A stretch of DNA of 48,902 bases, taken from the NCBI GenBank assembly GCA_015488275.1, contig WFOD01000287.1:1-48902 (forward strand), given 5' to 3'. Source of the stretch: Deltaproteobacteria bacterium. Lineage in GTDB: Bacteria; Desulfobacterota; Desulfobulbia; Desulfobulbales; S012-135. The notes beneath the pieces are model-generated. The model saw nothing but the letters and a program-made list of their open reading frames with translations, had not been told where the DNA came from and did no database searches. Shown one piece after another: positions 27,563 to 38,317 of the stretch. Each line of letters starts with the position of its first letter. The first letter of the stretch is position 1. The position numbers were made by a program, and so were the translations under genes.

Positions 27563-28505
27563 GGCAGGTCCCTGGCGGCAGGGGATGGCCCTGGAGAAAG
27601 GCCGCCACGGGCATCCGGCGGCCGCCTTCCCGCTGGACTTCCCGGATGAGCAGTAATCGGCCATCGCCGGCCGCCACGGCCAGCCCCTGGCGACCGGCGC
27701 GCACCACCGTCCCTGGCGCGGTTCCGTTTGCCGTCTCTTCCAGGGGGCAGGGGGCGAACAGGCGCAACCGCTTGCCCGCCACAAAGGAATAGGCCGAAGG
27801 CCAGGGATCGAGTCCGCGGATCAAGCAGCCGATTTCAGCCGCTGGCCGTTGCCAGTCGATGTGGCCGTCCTCTTTTTTGAGCGGCGGGGCAAAGGTGGCC
27901 TGGGCGTCGTCCTGGGGAGTAGGGGAGAGGGTGCCGGCCCGCAGGCGGTCAAGGGCCTCCACCAGAAGTTGGCCGCCGAGTTTGGCCATTTTGACCGCCA
28001 AGGTTCCGGCCGTATCGTCCGGCTCGATGGGAAGCGAGCCAGGCAAAAGGATATCGCCGGTATCCAGCCCTTCATCCATTTGCATAATGGTGATGCCGGT
28101 CTCGGTTTCGCCGCGGATGATCGCCCACTGGATCGGGGCCGCGCCGCGATATTTGGGGAGAAGCGAGCCGTGAACGTTGATCGTGCCTAACGGCGGCAGA
28201 CGCAAGAGCGGGCCCGGCAGGATGCGGCCATAGGCGCAGACCACGATCAGATCCGGGGCAAAGGCGGCGATCTCCTGCTGGAAGGCGTCGGTCTTGATCG
28301 CTGTAGGCTGCAGCACCGGCAAGCCGGCCTCCAGGGCCACTTCCTTGACCGGCGGCGGCGCGGGTTTGCGGCCCCGGCCCCGGGGCCGGTCCGGCTGGGT
28401 GACCACTGCCACTACCTGCTCGCCGTGGTCGAGCATGGCGGTGAGGGACGGCACGGCAAAGGCCGGCGTGCCCATGAATACGATGCGGGGATATTCGAAA
28501 GACAT
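27555..28505 (-). CDS. fmt: methionyl-tRNA formyltransferase
   Basis: RIVFMGTPAFAVPSL, NVHGSLLPKYRGAAPIQWAII, MDEGLDTGDIL. Confidence 0.97.
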   Translation of the reverse strand: MSFEYPRIVFMGTPAFAVPSLTAMLDHGEQVVAVVTQPDRPRGRGRKPAPPPVKEVALEAGLPVLQPTAIKTDAFQQEIAAFAPDLIVVCAYGRILPGPLLRLPPLGTINVHGSLLPKYRGAAPIQWAIIRGETETGITIMQMDEGLDTGDILLPGSLPIEPDDTAGTLAVKMAKLGGQLLVEALDRLRAGTLSPTPQDDAQATFAPPLKKEDGHIDWQRPAAEIGCLIRGLDPWPSAYSFVAGKRLRLFAPCPLEETANGTAPGTVVRAGRQGLAVAAGDGRLLLIREVQREGGRRMPVAAFLQGHPLPPGTCLA

Positions 28506-28518
28506 GGCTTGTTTCCCG

Positions 28519-28680
28519 TATCTGGTTGCAGGGGACCCCATACTGTGGCGTCATCGGCACCCTTGCGTAGCTCCAAGCACGCGGCGCGTGCTTCTTCCCT
28601 GCATCTGGGGCGCCCTGCAGCCAGATATCCGGTCCGCAGGTCCGCAGCCCCGGCATACGAAGGAGCGATCCCGTGACCAG
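28519..28680 (+). repeat. ~162-bp dispersed structured repeat, copy A
   Basis: tatctggttgcagggg...gcacgcggcgcgtgc...ccctgcagccagata...gtgaccag; closely similar to 40013-40173. Confidence 0.85.
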
Positions 28681-28701
28681 TCAGTTTTTTCCTGGTCACG
28701 G

Positions 28702-29226
28702 TCAGCGGCTGCCGGCCCGTTCTTGCTCCCGCAGGATTTTTTTGAGTTTTTTTTCATACATCGACCGTTTGAGGCGACTGATCCGGTCAATGTACAGAAT
28801 GCCGTCCAGGTGATCAACTTCGTGTTGCACCACGCGGGCGAACCATTCCTCGGCCACAAAGGAAAACGGCCGGCCCTCGAGATCCTGAGCCTCCACCCTG
28901 ATTTTAGCGGCCCGTTTCACCTTGGCCGAGTATTCGATCACGGAGAGGCATCCCTCGGTGTCGATGATTTCGCCTTCAGGATCGAGGATGCGGGGATTGA
29001 CGAGCACTTTGAGATCGCGGCCTTCTTCTTTTGGCGTAATATCGATGACCACCACCCGCAGGGAGACGCCGATCTGCGGCGCGGCCAGGCCCACGCCTGG
29101 CGCAGCGTACATGGTGTCGGCCATGTCCGCCACCAGGCGGGCAAGCTCAGGGCCAAATTCACGCACCGGCTGGGCCTTTTTGCGGAGCCGGGGGTCAGGA
29201 TATGTCAAGATCGCGCGCACGGTCAT
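28702..29226 (-). CDS. def: peptide deformylase
   Basis: GVGLAAPQIGVSLRVVVID, EGCLSVIEYSAKV, QHEVDHLDGILYIDRIS. Confidence 0.97.
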   Translation of the reverse strand: MTVRAILTYPDPRLRKKAQPVREFGPELARLVADMADTMYAAPGVGLAAPQIGVSLRVVVIDITPKEEGRDLKVLVNPRILDPEGEIIDTEGCLSVIEYSAKVKRAAKIRVEAQDLEGRPFSFVAEEWFARVVQHEVDHLDGILYIDRISRLKRSMYEKKLKKILREQERAGSR

Positions 29227-31448
29227 AACAGGTTTTCCGGATCGATATCCACGGCCAGGCGCACCCGCCGGGAACGGCAGGCGGCCGGCGGCCGGTGTTG
29301 GACGAGGCGGCAGGCGCGGTGCAGGGCCGCCACTGTACCGGCCTGCACCACGAGCTGCCAGCGGTAACGGCTCCGCAGGCGGGCGAGCGGCGCCGGGGCT
29401 GGGCCGAGCACCCGCACGCCGTCGAGTCCTTGCAGCTTTGCACAGACCTCCCGGGCCGCGCCAGCCGTTGCCCCTTCGTCCACGCCTTCGAACGCCAAGC
29501 AGGCCATGCGGGCAAAGGGCGGATAGCCGAGCGCTTTGCGGAACGCCGCCTCTTGGGAATAGAAACCGTTATAATCGTGTCGGCGGGCACATTCAAGGGC
29601 GTAGTGGTCGGGCCGAATGGTTTGCACTACTACCCGGCCTGGTTGCGCGCCCCTGCCTGCCCGTCCCATTACCTGGGCCAGAAGCTGGAATGTGCGCTCG
29701 CCGGCGCGAAAATCGGGTAAGCCCAGGCCCGCATCGGCCCAGACCACGCCTACCAGAGTAACGCCGGGAAAATGGTGCCCCTTGGTGATCATCTGGGTGC
29801 CGACCAGGATATCGATTTCGCCTTCCCGGACCCGTTGCAAAAGGGTGTGGAACTTGCGACGGTCGCGGCTGGTGTCGCGGTCGAGGCGGCCGATGGCGGC
29901 GGTGGGAAACCGGTGGCGCAGCTCTTCTTCCAACCGTTCGGTGCCAAAACCCACAGCGGCAAGACCGGTGCCGTTGCAGGCGGGGCAGAGCGTGGCCGCA
30001 GGCAGGAAGTAGCCGCAGTAGTGGCAGATCAGCCGGCCGGCGCCCTTGTGAAGCGTGAGGGAGACCTGGCAGTGCCGGCAGCTCACCACGGTGCCGCAGT
30101 CGCGGCACACCATGAAGTTGGCAAAGCCCCGCCGGTTGAGAAAGAGCAAGATCTGCTCGTTTCTTTTCAGGGTCGCGGCAATGGCGTCTTGCAAGCGGTG
30201 GCTGAACAGGGGCGGATCGCCATTGGCGGATCGCAGCTCCTGCCGCATGTCCACGATCTCCACCTCTGGCAGGGGGCGGTCTTCGATGCGGTGACGCATG
30301 ACGAGGAGGCGATACTTGCCCCGTTCCGCGTTGCGGAAACTCGCCAGGGAAGGGGTGGCGGTGCCGAGAAGCACCACTGCCCCTTCCCGGCTGCCCCGCA
30401 CCAAGGCTGCATCGCGGGCGTGGTAGCGCAGCCCGTCTTCTTGTTTGTAGGCTGGATCGTGCTCTTCGTCCACGATGATGAGCCGCAGGTTGGCCAGCGG
30501 CGCAAAGAGAGCGGAACGGGCGCCGATAACGATTGGCCGCTGGCCGGCGGCCACTAGCCGCCACTGGTCGTAGCGTTCGCCAGGCGGCAGACCGCTGTGC
30601 AGCAGGGCGACGCGGCCAGGAAACCGGGAGTGGAAATGGGCCTCGACCTGGCCGGCCAGGGCGATTTCGGGCACCAGCACGAGCACGCCGCCGCCTTGCG
30701 CCACCACCTGGGCCGCGGCCCGGAGATATACCTCGGTTTTGCCGCTTCCTGTGACGCCGTGCAGAAGAAAGGGCGCAAAGCCGCCCTGGCGCAAAGCGGT
30801 GGAGATCTGGGTCAGGACCTGTTGCTGTTCATCGGTCAGCGCAGGAGGGATCTCCTCTTTGTGCGGCGTCAGATCGAAAGGATCGCGCTGGATTTCGACC
30901 TCCTCGATCGTCACAAGCCCTGCTTCGGCCAAGGCGGGAAGGGCGCGCCGGGCCGAGGGATAGCGGCGGCAGAGTTCTGGCCGCGCCACCGGCCGTTGAT
31001 CGGCCGCCAACTCGCGCAATATCTCTATGGTGCGCTGGGCGCTGGGTTTGAGGGAGGCGGGAGGATCAGCGCCAGGGGAAAGGAGCAGGCGCACGCCGGC
31101 CACCCGCTTGACGCGCACCCGTTCCAGACCGCCGGGCAGGGCCTCGCGGATCACCTCGCCAATGGGATGGCAGTAGTAATCGGCAAGCCATTGGAAAAAT
31201 CCAAGCAAGGAGGGGGGAAAGAGCGGTTCTTCGTCGAGGATCGCGAGGACCTCCTTGAACTCTTTTGTCGGACAGTCCTCTGGCGGCCGGGCGAGCAGGT
31301 CGGTGCAGTAGCCGGTTACCTGCCGGTGGCCGAGGGGCACCCGGCAGCGCATGCCCACCGCTATCCGGCCGGCAAGCGGCCCTGGCACCAGATAGGTAAG
31401 GGGCTGGGAAAGTGGCGCGGGGACCGCTATCTGGGCGTAACGGCTCAC
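29223..31448 (-). CDS. priA: primosomal protein N' (replication restart helicase)
   Basis: LLHGVTGSGKTEVYLRA, LIIVDEEHDPAYKQEDGLRYHARD, CRDCGTVVSCRHCQ...CHYCGYFLPAATLCPAC zinc motifs. Confidence 0.97.
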   Translation of the reverse strand: MSRYAQIAVPAPLSQPLTYLVPGPLAGRIAVGMRCRVPLGHRQVTGYCTDLLARPPEDCPTKEFKEVLAILDEEPLFPPSLLGFFQWLADYYCHPIGEVIREALPGGLERVRVKRVAGVRLLLSPGADPPASLKPSAQRTIEILRELAADQRPVARPELCRRYPSARRALPALAEAGLVTIEEVEIQRDPFDLTPHKEEIPPALTDEQQQVLTQISTALRQGGFAPFLLHGVTGSGKTEVYLRAAAQVVAQGGGVLVLVPEIALAGQVEAHFHSRFPGRVALLHSGLPPGERYDQWRLVAAGQRPIVIGARSALFAPLANLRLIIVDEEHDPAYKQEDGLRYHARDAALVRGSREGAVVLLGTATPSLASFRNAERGKYRLLVMRHRIEDRPLPEVEIVDMRQELRSANGDPPLFSHRLQDAIAATLKRNEQILLFLNRRGFANFMVCRDCGTVVSCRHCQVSLTLHKGAGRLICHYCGYFLPAATLCPACNGTGLAAVGFGTERLEEELRHRFPTAAIGRLDRDTSRDRRKFHTLLQRVREGEIDILVGTQMITKGHHFPGVTLVGVVWADAGLGLPDFRAGERTFQLLAQVMGRAGRGAQPGRVVVQTIRPDHYALECARRHDYNGFYSQEAAFRKALGYPPFARMACLAFEGVDEGATAGAAREVCAKLQGLDGVRVLGPAPAPLARLRSRYRWQLVVQAGTVAALHRACRLVQHRPPAACRSRRVRLAVDIDPENLL

Positions 31449-32323
31449 ACCACCTCGGCTACTTCCTTGATATAGGCGCGAAACGCGTCTTTCAACTCTG
31501 GATGGCGCAAGGCGTAAGCGACCACGGCCTTGAGATAGCCGAGCTTGTCGCCTGCGTCGAACCGGGTGCCCTGGAATTCGTAGGCATACATCCCCCGCTT
31601 TTTGGCCAGGGCCTGGAGGGCGTCGGTGAGCTGGATTTCGCCGCCGTGGCCTGGTGTGGTGTGCTCGAGCAGGCCAAAGATTTCGGGCATGAGAAGGTAA
31701 CGGCCAATGATCGCCATGTCCGAATCCGTGGTGCCGGGCGCTGGCTTTTCCACCATCCGCTCCACGCGCAACACCCCGTCCCGCACTTGCTCGCCCTCCA
31801 CAATGCCGTATTGGTGCGTTTCCTCCATTGGCACCCGCTGCACGGCCACGATGGCCTCTCCCACATCTTCGTACAGATCGAGCATCTGACGGCAGCAGGG
31901 CGTGGTGGAGAGTACGAGGTCGTCACCGAGCAGAACGAGAAAGGGTTCGTTGCCCACCACATTGCGGGTGGTCCAGATGGCGTGTCCCAGGCCCAGCGGC
32001 TTTTTTTGGCGCACGGCAACGATGTCAATAAGCTCGGAGATGTGGCGGACTTCTTCGAGGAGCTTTTTTTTGTTTTTGCGGGAGAGAATGGTGTCCAGCT
32101 CAAAGTCGTAGTCAAAGTGGTTTTCTATGGCCTGTTTGCCTGCGCTGGTTACCAAGATAATTTCCTCGATGCCCGAGGCCACCACCTCCTCTACGATGTA
32201 CTGGATGGTGGGCCGGTCCACCACGGTGAGCATCTCTTTGGGAATCGCCTTGCTGGCCGGCAGAAAGCGGGTGCCCATACCGGCCACTGGGATCACGGCT
32301 TTACGAACTTTGGATGGCGCCAT
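31445..32323 (-). CDS. galU: UTP-glucose-1-phosphate uridylyltransferase
   Basis: KAVIPVAGMGTRFLPASKAIPKEMLTVVDRPTIQYIVEE. Confidence 0.96.
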   Translation of the reverse strand: MAPSKVRKAVIPVAGMGTRFLPASKAIPKEMLTVVDRPTIQYIVEEVVASGIEEIILVTSAGKQAIENHFDYDFELDTILSRKNKKKLLEEVRHISELIDIVAVRQKKPLGLGHAIWTTRNVVGNEPFLVLLGDDLVLSTTPCCRQMLDLYEDVGEAIVAVQRVPMEETHQYGIVEGEQVRDGVLRVERMVEKPAPGTTDSDMAIIGRYLLMPEIFGLLEHTTPGHGGEIQLTDALQALAKKRGMYAYEFQGTRFDAGDKLGYLKAVVAYALRHPELKDAFRAYIKEVAEVV

Positions 32324-32343
32324 TGCTCTGTTTCCTCCATGTT

Positions 32344-32503
32344 TTCCCTATCAGTCCGTGGAAAAGCCGTCTCTGGCTTTTTCAACTATCGGTTGGCCAA
32401 AACGAGTTTCGGCCAACCTCTCGAATTCCGCAGCCCTTTCAGAGCCACGGAATTCGGCGGCAGATCCATGTGCCGCGCGCAGCCCGTTTTTTTCAACGGG
32501 CTG
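32344..32503 (-). repeat. MITE-like element with CAGYCCGT-type inverted ends
   Basis: CAGTCCGTGGAAAAGCC at one end, reverse complement of CAGCCCGTTGAAAA at the other. Confidence 0.55.
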
Positions 32504-32559
32504 CTATGCTACGATACGGTCAAATACAAATACCCCATCATACTCGCAGGCCGTTATCG

Positions 32560-33588
32560 ATGCACCCCCTTGAGAAAAAATTCCAAGCCGTTGTTCGTGA
32601 CAACAACCTGTTCCTTCCTGGAGACCGGGTGCTGGTGGGGTTTTCCGGCGGGCCGGACTCCACAGCGCTCCTCCTGTTGCTCGCCGGTTTACGGTCGGTT
32701 TTTTCGATAAGTCTTGCCGCCCTTTATGTCAACCACGGCTTGCGGCCTGCGGCGGCTACCGCGGCCGACGAAGAACACGTGCGCAACGTGTGCCGCGCCC
32801 TTGATGTGCGCCTTACGATCCGGCGCCTCGATGTGGCGCGGGTGGCGCGGGCGCGGCGCACCGGCATCGAGGATGCGGCGAGAGTCTGCCGCCACGCCGC
32901 CCTGCGCACCACGGCTCAACGGCTCGCCGCCAGCCGTATTGCCCTGGGCCATACGGCCGACGATCAGGCCGAGGAGTTGCTGTTGCGGCTCGTGCGCGGC
33001 GCGGGACGCGGGGGGCTTGCCGGTATGCGGTTTATCCGAGACGGTCTGGTGGTGCGCCCCCTGTTGTCGTTCCGCAAGCAGGAGCTACTGGCCTTTCTCC
33101 GCGATCGGGGCGTTGGTTTTTGTCACGACGAGAGCAACAACGATCTCTGCTTTGTCCGCAACCGTATCCGGCGGCGGCTCTTGCCCTTTTTGGCGGCAGA
33201 GTTCAATCCCAATATCACCACCACCCTTGTTCATACCGCTGATATCCTGCGGCAAGAAGATGAGCTGCTCGCCCGCTTGGCCGGTCAGGCGGCCCAGGAG
33301 ATCGTGCTCCGCCCGGCGGATCGGCCGGAAATCCGCCTGCGCCGCCGGCGGCTGCTGGCCACGCCCGTGGCCCTTGGCCGCCGCGTGCTGGAGCAAGTAC
33401 TTATTGAGCTTGGTTGCCCGCCGCGCTTTGAGCACGTGGAGGCTGTCCGCCGGCTCGCCTTGGCGCCGCCGGGCAAGCGTCTTCATCTGCCTCGCGGCCT
33501 GCGGGTCCGTGGTGAGCGGGATGTGCTCGTTTTGCTGTATCCCCAGGGGCGCCGCCGTGTGCGCGGCGACCTGGAGACGGTTTTCTGA
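32560..33588 (+). CDS. tilS: tRNA(Ile)-lysidine synthase
   Basis: VLVGFSGGPDSTALLLLL (SGGxDS), LGHTADDQAEELLLRLVRGAGRGGLAGM. Confidence 0.95.
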   Translation: MHPLEKKFQAVVRDNNLFLPGDRVLVGFSGGPDSTALLLLLAGLRSVFSISLAALYVNHGLRPAAATAADEEHVRNVCRALDVRLTIRRLDVARVARARRTGIEDAARVCRHAALRTTAQRLAASRIALGHTADDQAEELLLRLVRGAGRGGLAGMRFIRDGLVVRPLLSFRKQELLAFLRDRGVGFCHDESNNDLCFVRNRIRRRLLPFLAAEFNPNITTTLVHTADILRQEDELLARLAGQAAQEIVLRPADRPEIRLRRRRLLATPVALGRRVLEQVLIELGCPPRFEHVEAVRRLALAPPGKRLHLPRGLRVRGERDVLVLLYPQGRRRVRGDLETVF

Positions 33589-33656
33589 GCCGCGTGCTGC
33601 GAGGTTTTCTCTTTACGTCATTGGCTTCCTGTGGTAAAAAGCTGGCTGTTGTCGAG

Positions 33657-33678
33657 CAGCCCGTTGAAAAGCGGGCTG
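33657..33678. repeat. CAGCCCGTTGAAAAGCGGGCTG hairpin repeat
   Basis: Perfect 7-bp stem; also found at 13430, 32480 (reverse) and 34529. Confidence 0.7.
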
Positions 33679-33682
33679 ATAA

Positions 33683-33759
<77 letters not shown>

Positions 33760-33768
33760 CGGAAGATC

Positions 33769-33803
33769 AAGGGGTTGTGTCACGCGGCACAACCCCCTTT
33801 TTG
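33769..33803 (+). terminator. rho-independent terminator after tRNA-Arg
   Basis: AAGGGGTTGTG...CACAACCCCCTTTTT. Confidence 0.75.
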
Positions 33804-33949
33804 TATATTGGTCACAGGGGTGCTCCTTCGGCTGTTAGCGGCAAATAGAGTTGTCCGTCTTAAAGCTTGCAAATTGTCTGGATCGATTCCTGTGAAGCCT
33901 CTTTGGTTCGAGCAGGGGAGGAAGAAGCGGCGTGCTTGGTGAAAGCTCT

Positions 33950-34330
33950 AGAGTTTTGTGCCGGTCGAGCAAACGTTCCCGAGCATTGTAGCATAGCGCG
34001 CCAGCAGCCTGGGACCGTGAAAGACCGCCAGGGCGCCGTCCGGATAGCGGTGCGCCCGGACCTTGACCTTCTGTAGCGCATGCGGTGCTCGCTCGTTCGG
34101 GGAGGTCTGGAGCCTCATCCGCTCGCATGAGACGCGGTTAGCGTTACCCACGCGCCGTTCATACTGCTCGTAGGGGAGGTCTGTAACATCCTGGTTGAGC
34201 AGCGGCACAAAGGCCCAGCCTGTTGCGCCGGTGGTTGGGTGGACTCCCGATTGAAGGCGGGATGTAGATCTCGTGGAGGTAGCGGTTGGCGCTTTCCAGC
34301 TCCTGCGTCAGCCGACCTCTGCGCTACTCC
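33950..34330 (-). pseudogene. decayed transposase C-terminus (ISNCY-like)
   Basis: Reverse strand RLTQELESANRYLHEIYIPP then, in another frame, PLLNQDVTD...MRLQTSPNERAPHALQKVKVRAHRYPDGALAVFHGPRLLARY, resembling ISNCY transposase C-termini (EANRYLREVYLPAHN / KVRVHRYPDGTLAVFHGPRxLA). Confidence 0.65.
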
Positions 34331-34528
34331 CCGTAAACTTCTTCGAATCGCGTATCATGCGGGTCTCCTGTAACCATTGTCTCCGGGTCTTTTGAGCCGC
34401 CTCCTGGCTACCCACTCAACCAAGACTTGTCGGCTTCAAGATGCCATCAAAAATCTTGCAGCCAGCCCGCGCACAGTGTACACTGTCGGCCGTCCGCAGC
34501 CAGTGCGGCGCGGGCACCCATTACATAA

Positions 34529-34588
34529 CAGCCCGTTGGGAAGCGGGCTGTGGTCGAAAAAAGCCTGGAACGGCTTTTTTGACGGACT
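34529..34588 (+). repeat. short MITE-like element
   Basis: CAGCCCGTTGGGAAGCGGGCTG...AAAAAAGCCTGGAACGGCTTTTTTGACGGACTG; ends are imperfect inverted repeats. Confidence 0.55.
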
Positions 34589-34599
34589 GCTAGAGGCTT

Positions 34600-34675
34600 G
34601 GGGCTGTAGCTCAGCTGGGAGAGCGACGCGTTCGCAACGCGTAGGTCGGCGGTTCGATCCCGCTCAGCTCCACCA
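34600..34675 (+). tRNA. tRNA-Ala (CGC)
   Basis: GGGGCTGTAGCTCAGCTGGGAGAGC...ACGCGTTCGCAACGCGT...GGTTCGATCCCGCTCAGCTCCACCA. Confidence 0.97.
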
Positions 34676-34687
34676 CTTCGATATGAC

Positions 34688-34713
34688 AAGGGCGCTTTTT
34701 TGCGCCCTTTTTC
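34688..34713 (+). terminator. rho-independent terminator after tRNA-Ala
   Basis: AAGGGCGCTTTTTTGCGCCCTTTTTC. Confidence 0.75.
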
Positions 34714-34851
34714 TTTTTTTGCCGGCGGGTTGCGTGATACAATGAATACCGTTTTTCGGAGGTCGTTCTTGCAGGCCGGGACCGCGGAGGGGAGAGACGC
34801 GGTATGCCGGCGATGCAGTGACTGCGGTTCGTGAGAGAGGGGGGAAACGGT

Positions 34852-36405
34852 ATGCTCGAACGGTTCAGCCTGGGCAAACGGCTTGTGGTCCTAGTGGTCT
34901 TTTTCGGTGTGGTGCTGGTGTTGGGCATGGTGGCCGGATTCGCCATGATCCGCCATGTGCAGATCGGCGGCCGGCTGTACGCTGGGATCGATCTGGTGCA
35001 GCGCCAGACCGATCAACTCGCCCGGCTCCGCATGAATCTGAATTTTATTAACGGCATGTTGTACGCCATGCTGGCTGAATACGACGAAGATGATGACGAA
35101 ACCGTGCGCCGGGTCCTCGCCCGGGGCGAGGAGCTTCTGAGGGCCCTGGAGGCCCAGTTTCAGGGCAAGGAGGGAGAACGCTTTACCTGTCTCTCCTGCC
35201 ACGGGCCAGAGTACTACGAGGAGCCGCACGAGCTCAACACCTCAGCCCTGGAAGCGTGGCGGCAGATGCGCGCCGTGATCGTCGATACCCTCTTGCCATT
35301 GCTGGCCGAGGAGGAGAGTGAAGAGGCGCTGGGCGTGCTGGAGGGCGAGTACTCCGACTGGTATGTGGAGATCATGGTCGCCACCAAGGAAGAGGTAGAG
35401 CAGCTCCGGGATTCGCTCGCCACCGTGCAAGAGGCGGCGAACGCCACCATTGCCTCGGTGCAGCGCCTTTTTCTCTACAGCGGGGTGGGCGTTATCCTCC
35501 TGGCCAGTGTGTTCGTCTTTTTCTTTATCCGCTCCCTGGTCCGCGGGGTAAAGGCAGTGACCGCAGAGCTTGGCGACAGCGCCGATCAATTCCAGCAGAC
35601 CTCTGAAGCCGCCGCGCAAGCATCTCGCAACATCGCTGGCATGGCGGCGGATTTGGCCGCCGGCTTGGAGAAGACGGCCACCTCCTTGGGGCAGATCAAC
35701 GCAATGGTACAGCAGAACGAAGAGGGGACCGGCAAGGCGCGGGACACGGTGCGTCACAACGAGGCCATTGTCCAGCGGGCCAACAGCGCCATGCAGGACC
35801 TGCTGATGACAATGGAAAAGATCAAAAAGGACAGCGACCGGATCGCCACGATTATCCAGGATATCGAGGGGATCGCCTCTCAGACCAATCTATTGGCCTT
35901 GAATGCCGCGGTGGAGGCGGCCCGGGCCGGCGAGCACGGTCAGGGGTTTGCTGTGGTGGCCGACGAGGTGCGCAACCTGGCCCAGCGGACCGCTGGTTCG
36001 GCCCAGAACTCTTCCGCCCTGCTCGTCGCATCCCTGGCCAATGTGGACGAGGGGCTCGCACAGGTCGAGGTGGTGGCCAGAGAGTTGTCGGCCATCACTG
36101 AGAGCACGGGCGAGACCTGTCGGGTCCTTGAGGAGATCGCTACCGCATCGCATGAGCAGGCGGTCGGGGTGGAGCAGATCAGCGGAGCCATCCAGCAGAT
36201 GGAGGGCGGCACCAAATCGCTGACCGGACACTCCGATCTGCTCGCCAGCACTGCCGAAATTCTGCTGCAACATACTGGCGTGCTGCGGCGCAACATCGGC
36301 CATCTCGTCGCCCTGGTCCAGGGGCGCGGCGCGGCTGCTGGGACCTCTGCCGTAAACGCGAACGATACCGCCGCCGGGTCTCCTATCCCAGCCCCTGCCT
36401 CTTGA
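34852..36405 (+). CDS. methyl-accepting chemotaxis protein with periplasmic CXXCH
   Basis: TM1, periplasmic region with [16 protein letters not shown]2, signalling hairpin [51 protein letters not shown]. Confidence 0.93.
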   Translation: MLERFSLGKRLVVLVVFFGVVLVLGMVAGFAMIRHVQIGGRLYAGIDLVQRQTDQLARLRMNLNFINGMLYAMLAEYDEDDDETVRRVLARGEELLRALEAQFQGKEGERFTCLSCHGPEYYEEPHELNTSALEAWRQMRAVIVDTLLPLLAEEESEEALGVLEGEYSDWYVEIMVATKEEVEQLRDSLATVQEAANATIASVQRLFLYSGVGVILLASVFVFFFIRSLVRGVKAVTAELGDSADQFQQTSEAAAQASRNIAGMAADLAAGLEKTATSLGQINAMVQQNEEGTGKARDTVRHNEAIVQRANSAMQDLLMTMEKIKKDSDRIATIIQDIEGIASQTNLLALNAAVEAARAGEHGQGFAVVADEVRNLAQRTAGSAQNSSALLVASLANVDEGLAQVEVVARELSAITESTGETCRVLEEIATASHEQAVGVEQISGAIQQMEGGTKSLTGHSDLLASTAEILLQHTGVLRRNIGHLVALVQGRGAAAGTSAVNANDTAAGSPIPAPAS

Positions 36406-38260
36406 GGTGCACCTGGAGCACGGCGATAGCGGCCGGGGTCACACCTGAGATCCGCATGGCCTGGCCCAGGGATCTGGGCCGGACGCGGGAGAGCTTTTCC
36501 ACCACTTCGGCGGACAGGCCGGGCATGGCCGTGTAGTCGAGATCGTCGGGCAAGCGGCAGTCCTCCATCCGGCGGAAGCGGGCCACCTGTTCTTCCTGGC
36601 GGGCGATATAGCCCTGGTACTTGACCTGCACCTCGATCTCCCGCCGGGCCTCTGGGCTTGCGCCGAATCGCCGGCCAGCGAGCCGCTCCACGGTATCGAG
36701 ATCCACTCCCGGCCGCCGCAGGATGTCGGCCAGCGTGGCCGGTTGGCGCAAAGGGACCAGGCCGAGATCCTGGAGCCGCTGGTTGGTCTCCCGGTCCGGC
36801 CGTAGGGAGATGGCGGCGAGCGCTGCTGTGCCTTCCTCGATCTCCCGCCGTTTGGCGGTGAACCGCTCCCAGGTTGCGTCGTCCACCAGGCCGATCCGCC
36901 GGCCCAGATCCCGGAGCCGCAGGTCAGCGTTGTCTTCGCGCAAGAGCAAGCGGTACTCGGCCCGGGAGGTGAAAAGGCGATACGGCTCCTTGGTGCCACG
37001 GGTGACGAGATCGTCGATCAACACGCCGATATAGGCCTGCGAGCGGTCGATGACGATTGCCTCCTCGCCCCGGACCCGCCGGGCGGCGTTGACACCGGCC
37101 ACCAGACCCTGGGCCGCCGCCTCTTCATAACCCGAAGTGCCGTTGATCTGGCCGGCGAGAAACAGCCCGGCGAGGCGCTTGCTCTCCAAGGTGGGATAGA
37201 GCTCAAGGGGATCGACGTAATCGTACTCAATGGCGTAGCCCGGCCGGATGATCTCCACCCGCTCGAGACCAGGAATGCTCCGCAGCATGGCGCGTTGCAC
37301 GTCCAGCGGCAGGCTGGTGGACACGCCGTTGGGATAGACCTCCACCGTCTCCAACCCTTCGGGCTCCAAAAAGATCTGATGGCGTTCTTTGTCGGGAAAG
37401 CGCATCACCTTGTCTTCGATGGAGGGGCAGTACCGTGCGCCAATGCCGGTGATGACGCCGGCGTACATTGGCGAGCGGTTGGCCGCTTTGCGGATGATTT
37501 CGTGGGTCGCCGGCGTGGTGTAGGTGATGTGGCATGGCCGTTGGGGTAACTGCGGCCGGGGCGGACTGGAAAAGGAGAACACAGCCGGGGGATCGTCGCC
37601 CGGCTGGAGAGCAAGGCCCGCATAGTCAATGGTGGTGCCGTCCAGCCGCGGCGTGGTGCCCGTCTTCATTCTCCCCATCCGAAAGCCGATTTCCCGCAGG
37701 TGTTCGGGCAGTTGGAGGGAGGGGGCGTCGCCCATGCGGCCCGCGGGCCACGACTGCAGGCCAATGTGGATGCGGCCGTTGAGAAAGGTGCCGGTGGCGA
37801 TCACCACGGCCCGGGCGCCAATGGTCTCGCCCAAGGAGGTGCGCACCCCTACCACTTCCTGGCCGCGGAGTTCGAGCCGGTCCACCACCGCCTGCCGGAT
37901 GACGAGGTTGGCTTGGCGTTCGAGCACAGACTTCATCCGCAGGCGATAGCGCAGCCGGTCCGCTTGGGCGCGGGAGGACCAGACCGCCGGGCCCTTGCTC
38001 GTGTTGAGCCGGCGGAACTGGATGGCCGTGGCGTCGATGTTTTTGGCCATCTCGCCCCCCAGGGCGTCGATCTCGCGCACGAGATGGCCCTTGGCCAATC
38101 CCCCTACCGCTGGGTTGCACGACATGGCGCCGATGGTATCGGCGTTCATCACGCACGCCAGGGTGCGGCAACCAAGACGGGCCGCGGCCAAGGCCGCCTC
38201 GCAACCGGCGTGACCGGCGCCGATCACCACCACGTCGTAGGTCGTTGCATAACTGGTCAC
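36383..38260 (-). CDS. mnmG: tRNA uridine-5-carboxymethylaminomethyl modification enzyme
   Basis: [77 protein letters not shown]. Confidence 0.97.
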   Translation of the reverse strand: MTSYATTYDVVVIGAGHAGCEAALAAARLGCRTLACVMNADTIGAMSCNPAVGGLAKGHLVREIDALGGEMAKNIDATAIQFRRLNTSKGPAVWSSRAQADRLRYRLRMKSVLERQANLVIRQAVVDRLELRGQEVVGVRTSLGETIGARAVVIATGTFLNGRIHIGLQSWPAGRMGDAPSLQLPEHLREIGFRMGRMKTGTTPRLDGTTIDYAGLALQPGDDPPAVFSFSSPPRPQLPQRPCHITYTTPATHEIIRKAANRSPMYAGVITGIGARYCPSIEDKVMRFPDKERHQIFLEPEGLETVEVYPNGVSTSLPLDVQRAMLRSIPGLERVEIIRPGYAIEYDYVDPLELYPTLESKRLAGLFLAGQINGTSGYEEAAAQGLVAGVNAARRVRGEEAIVIDRSQAYIGVLIDDLVTRGTKEPYRLFTSRAEYRLLLREDNADLRLRDLGRRIGLVDDATWERFTAKRREIEEGTAALAAISLRPDRETNQRLQDLGLVPLRQPATLADILRRPGVDLDTVERLAGRRFGASPEARREIEVQVKYQGYIARQEEQVARFRRMEDCRLPDDLDYTAMPGLSAEVVEKLSRVRPRSLGQAMRISGVTPAAIAVLQVHLKRQGLG

Positions 38261-38317
38261 AGGATATCCCTCACATCTGCCGGCGTCGCGGCGTTTGCAG
38301 GCTGGGTATACGGGCTG

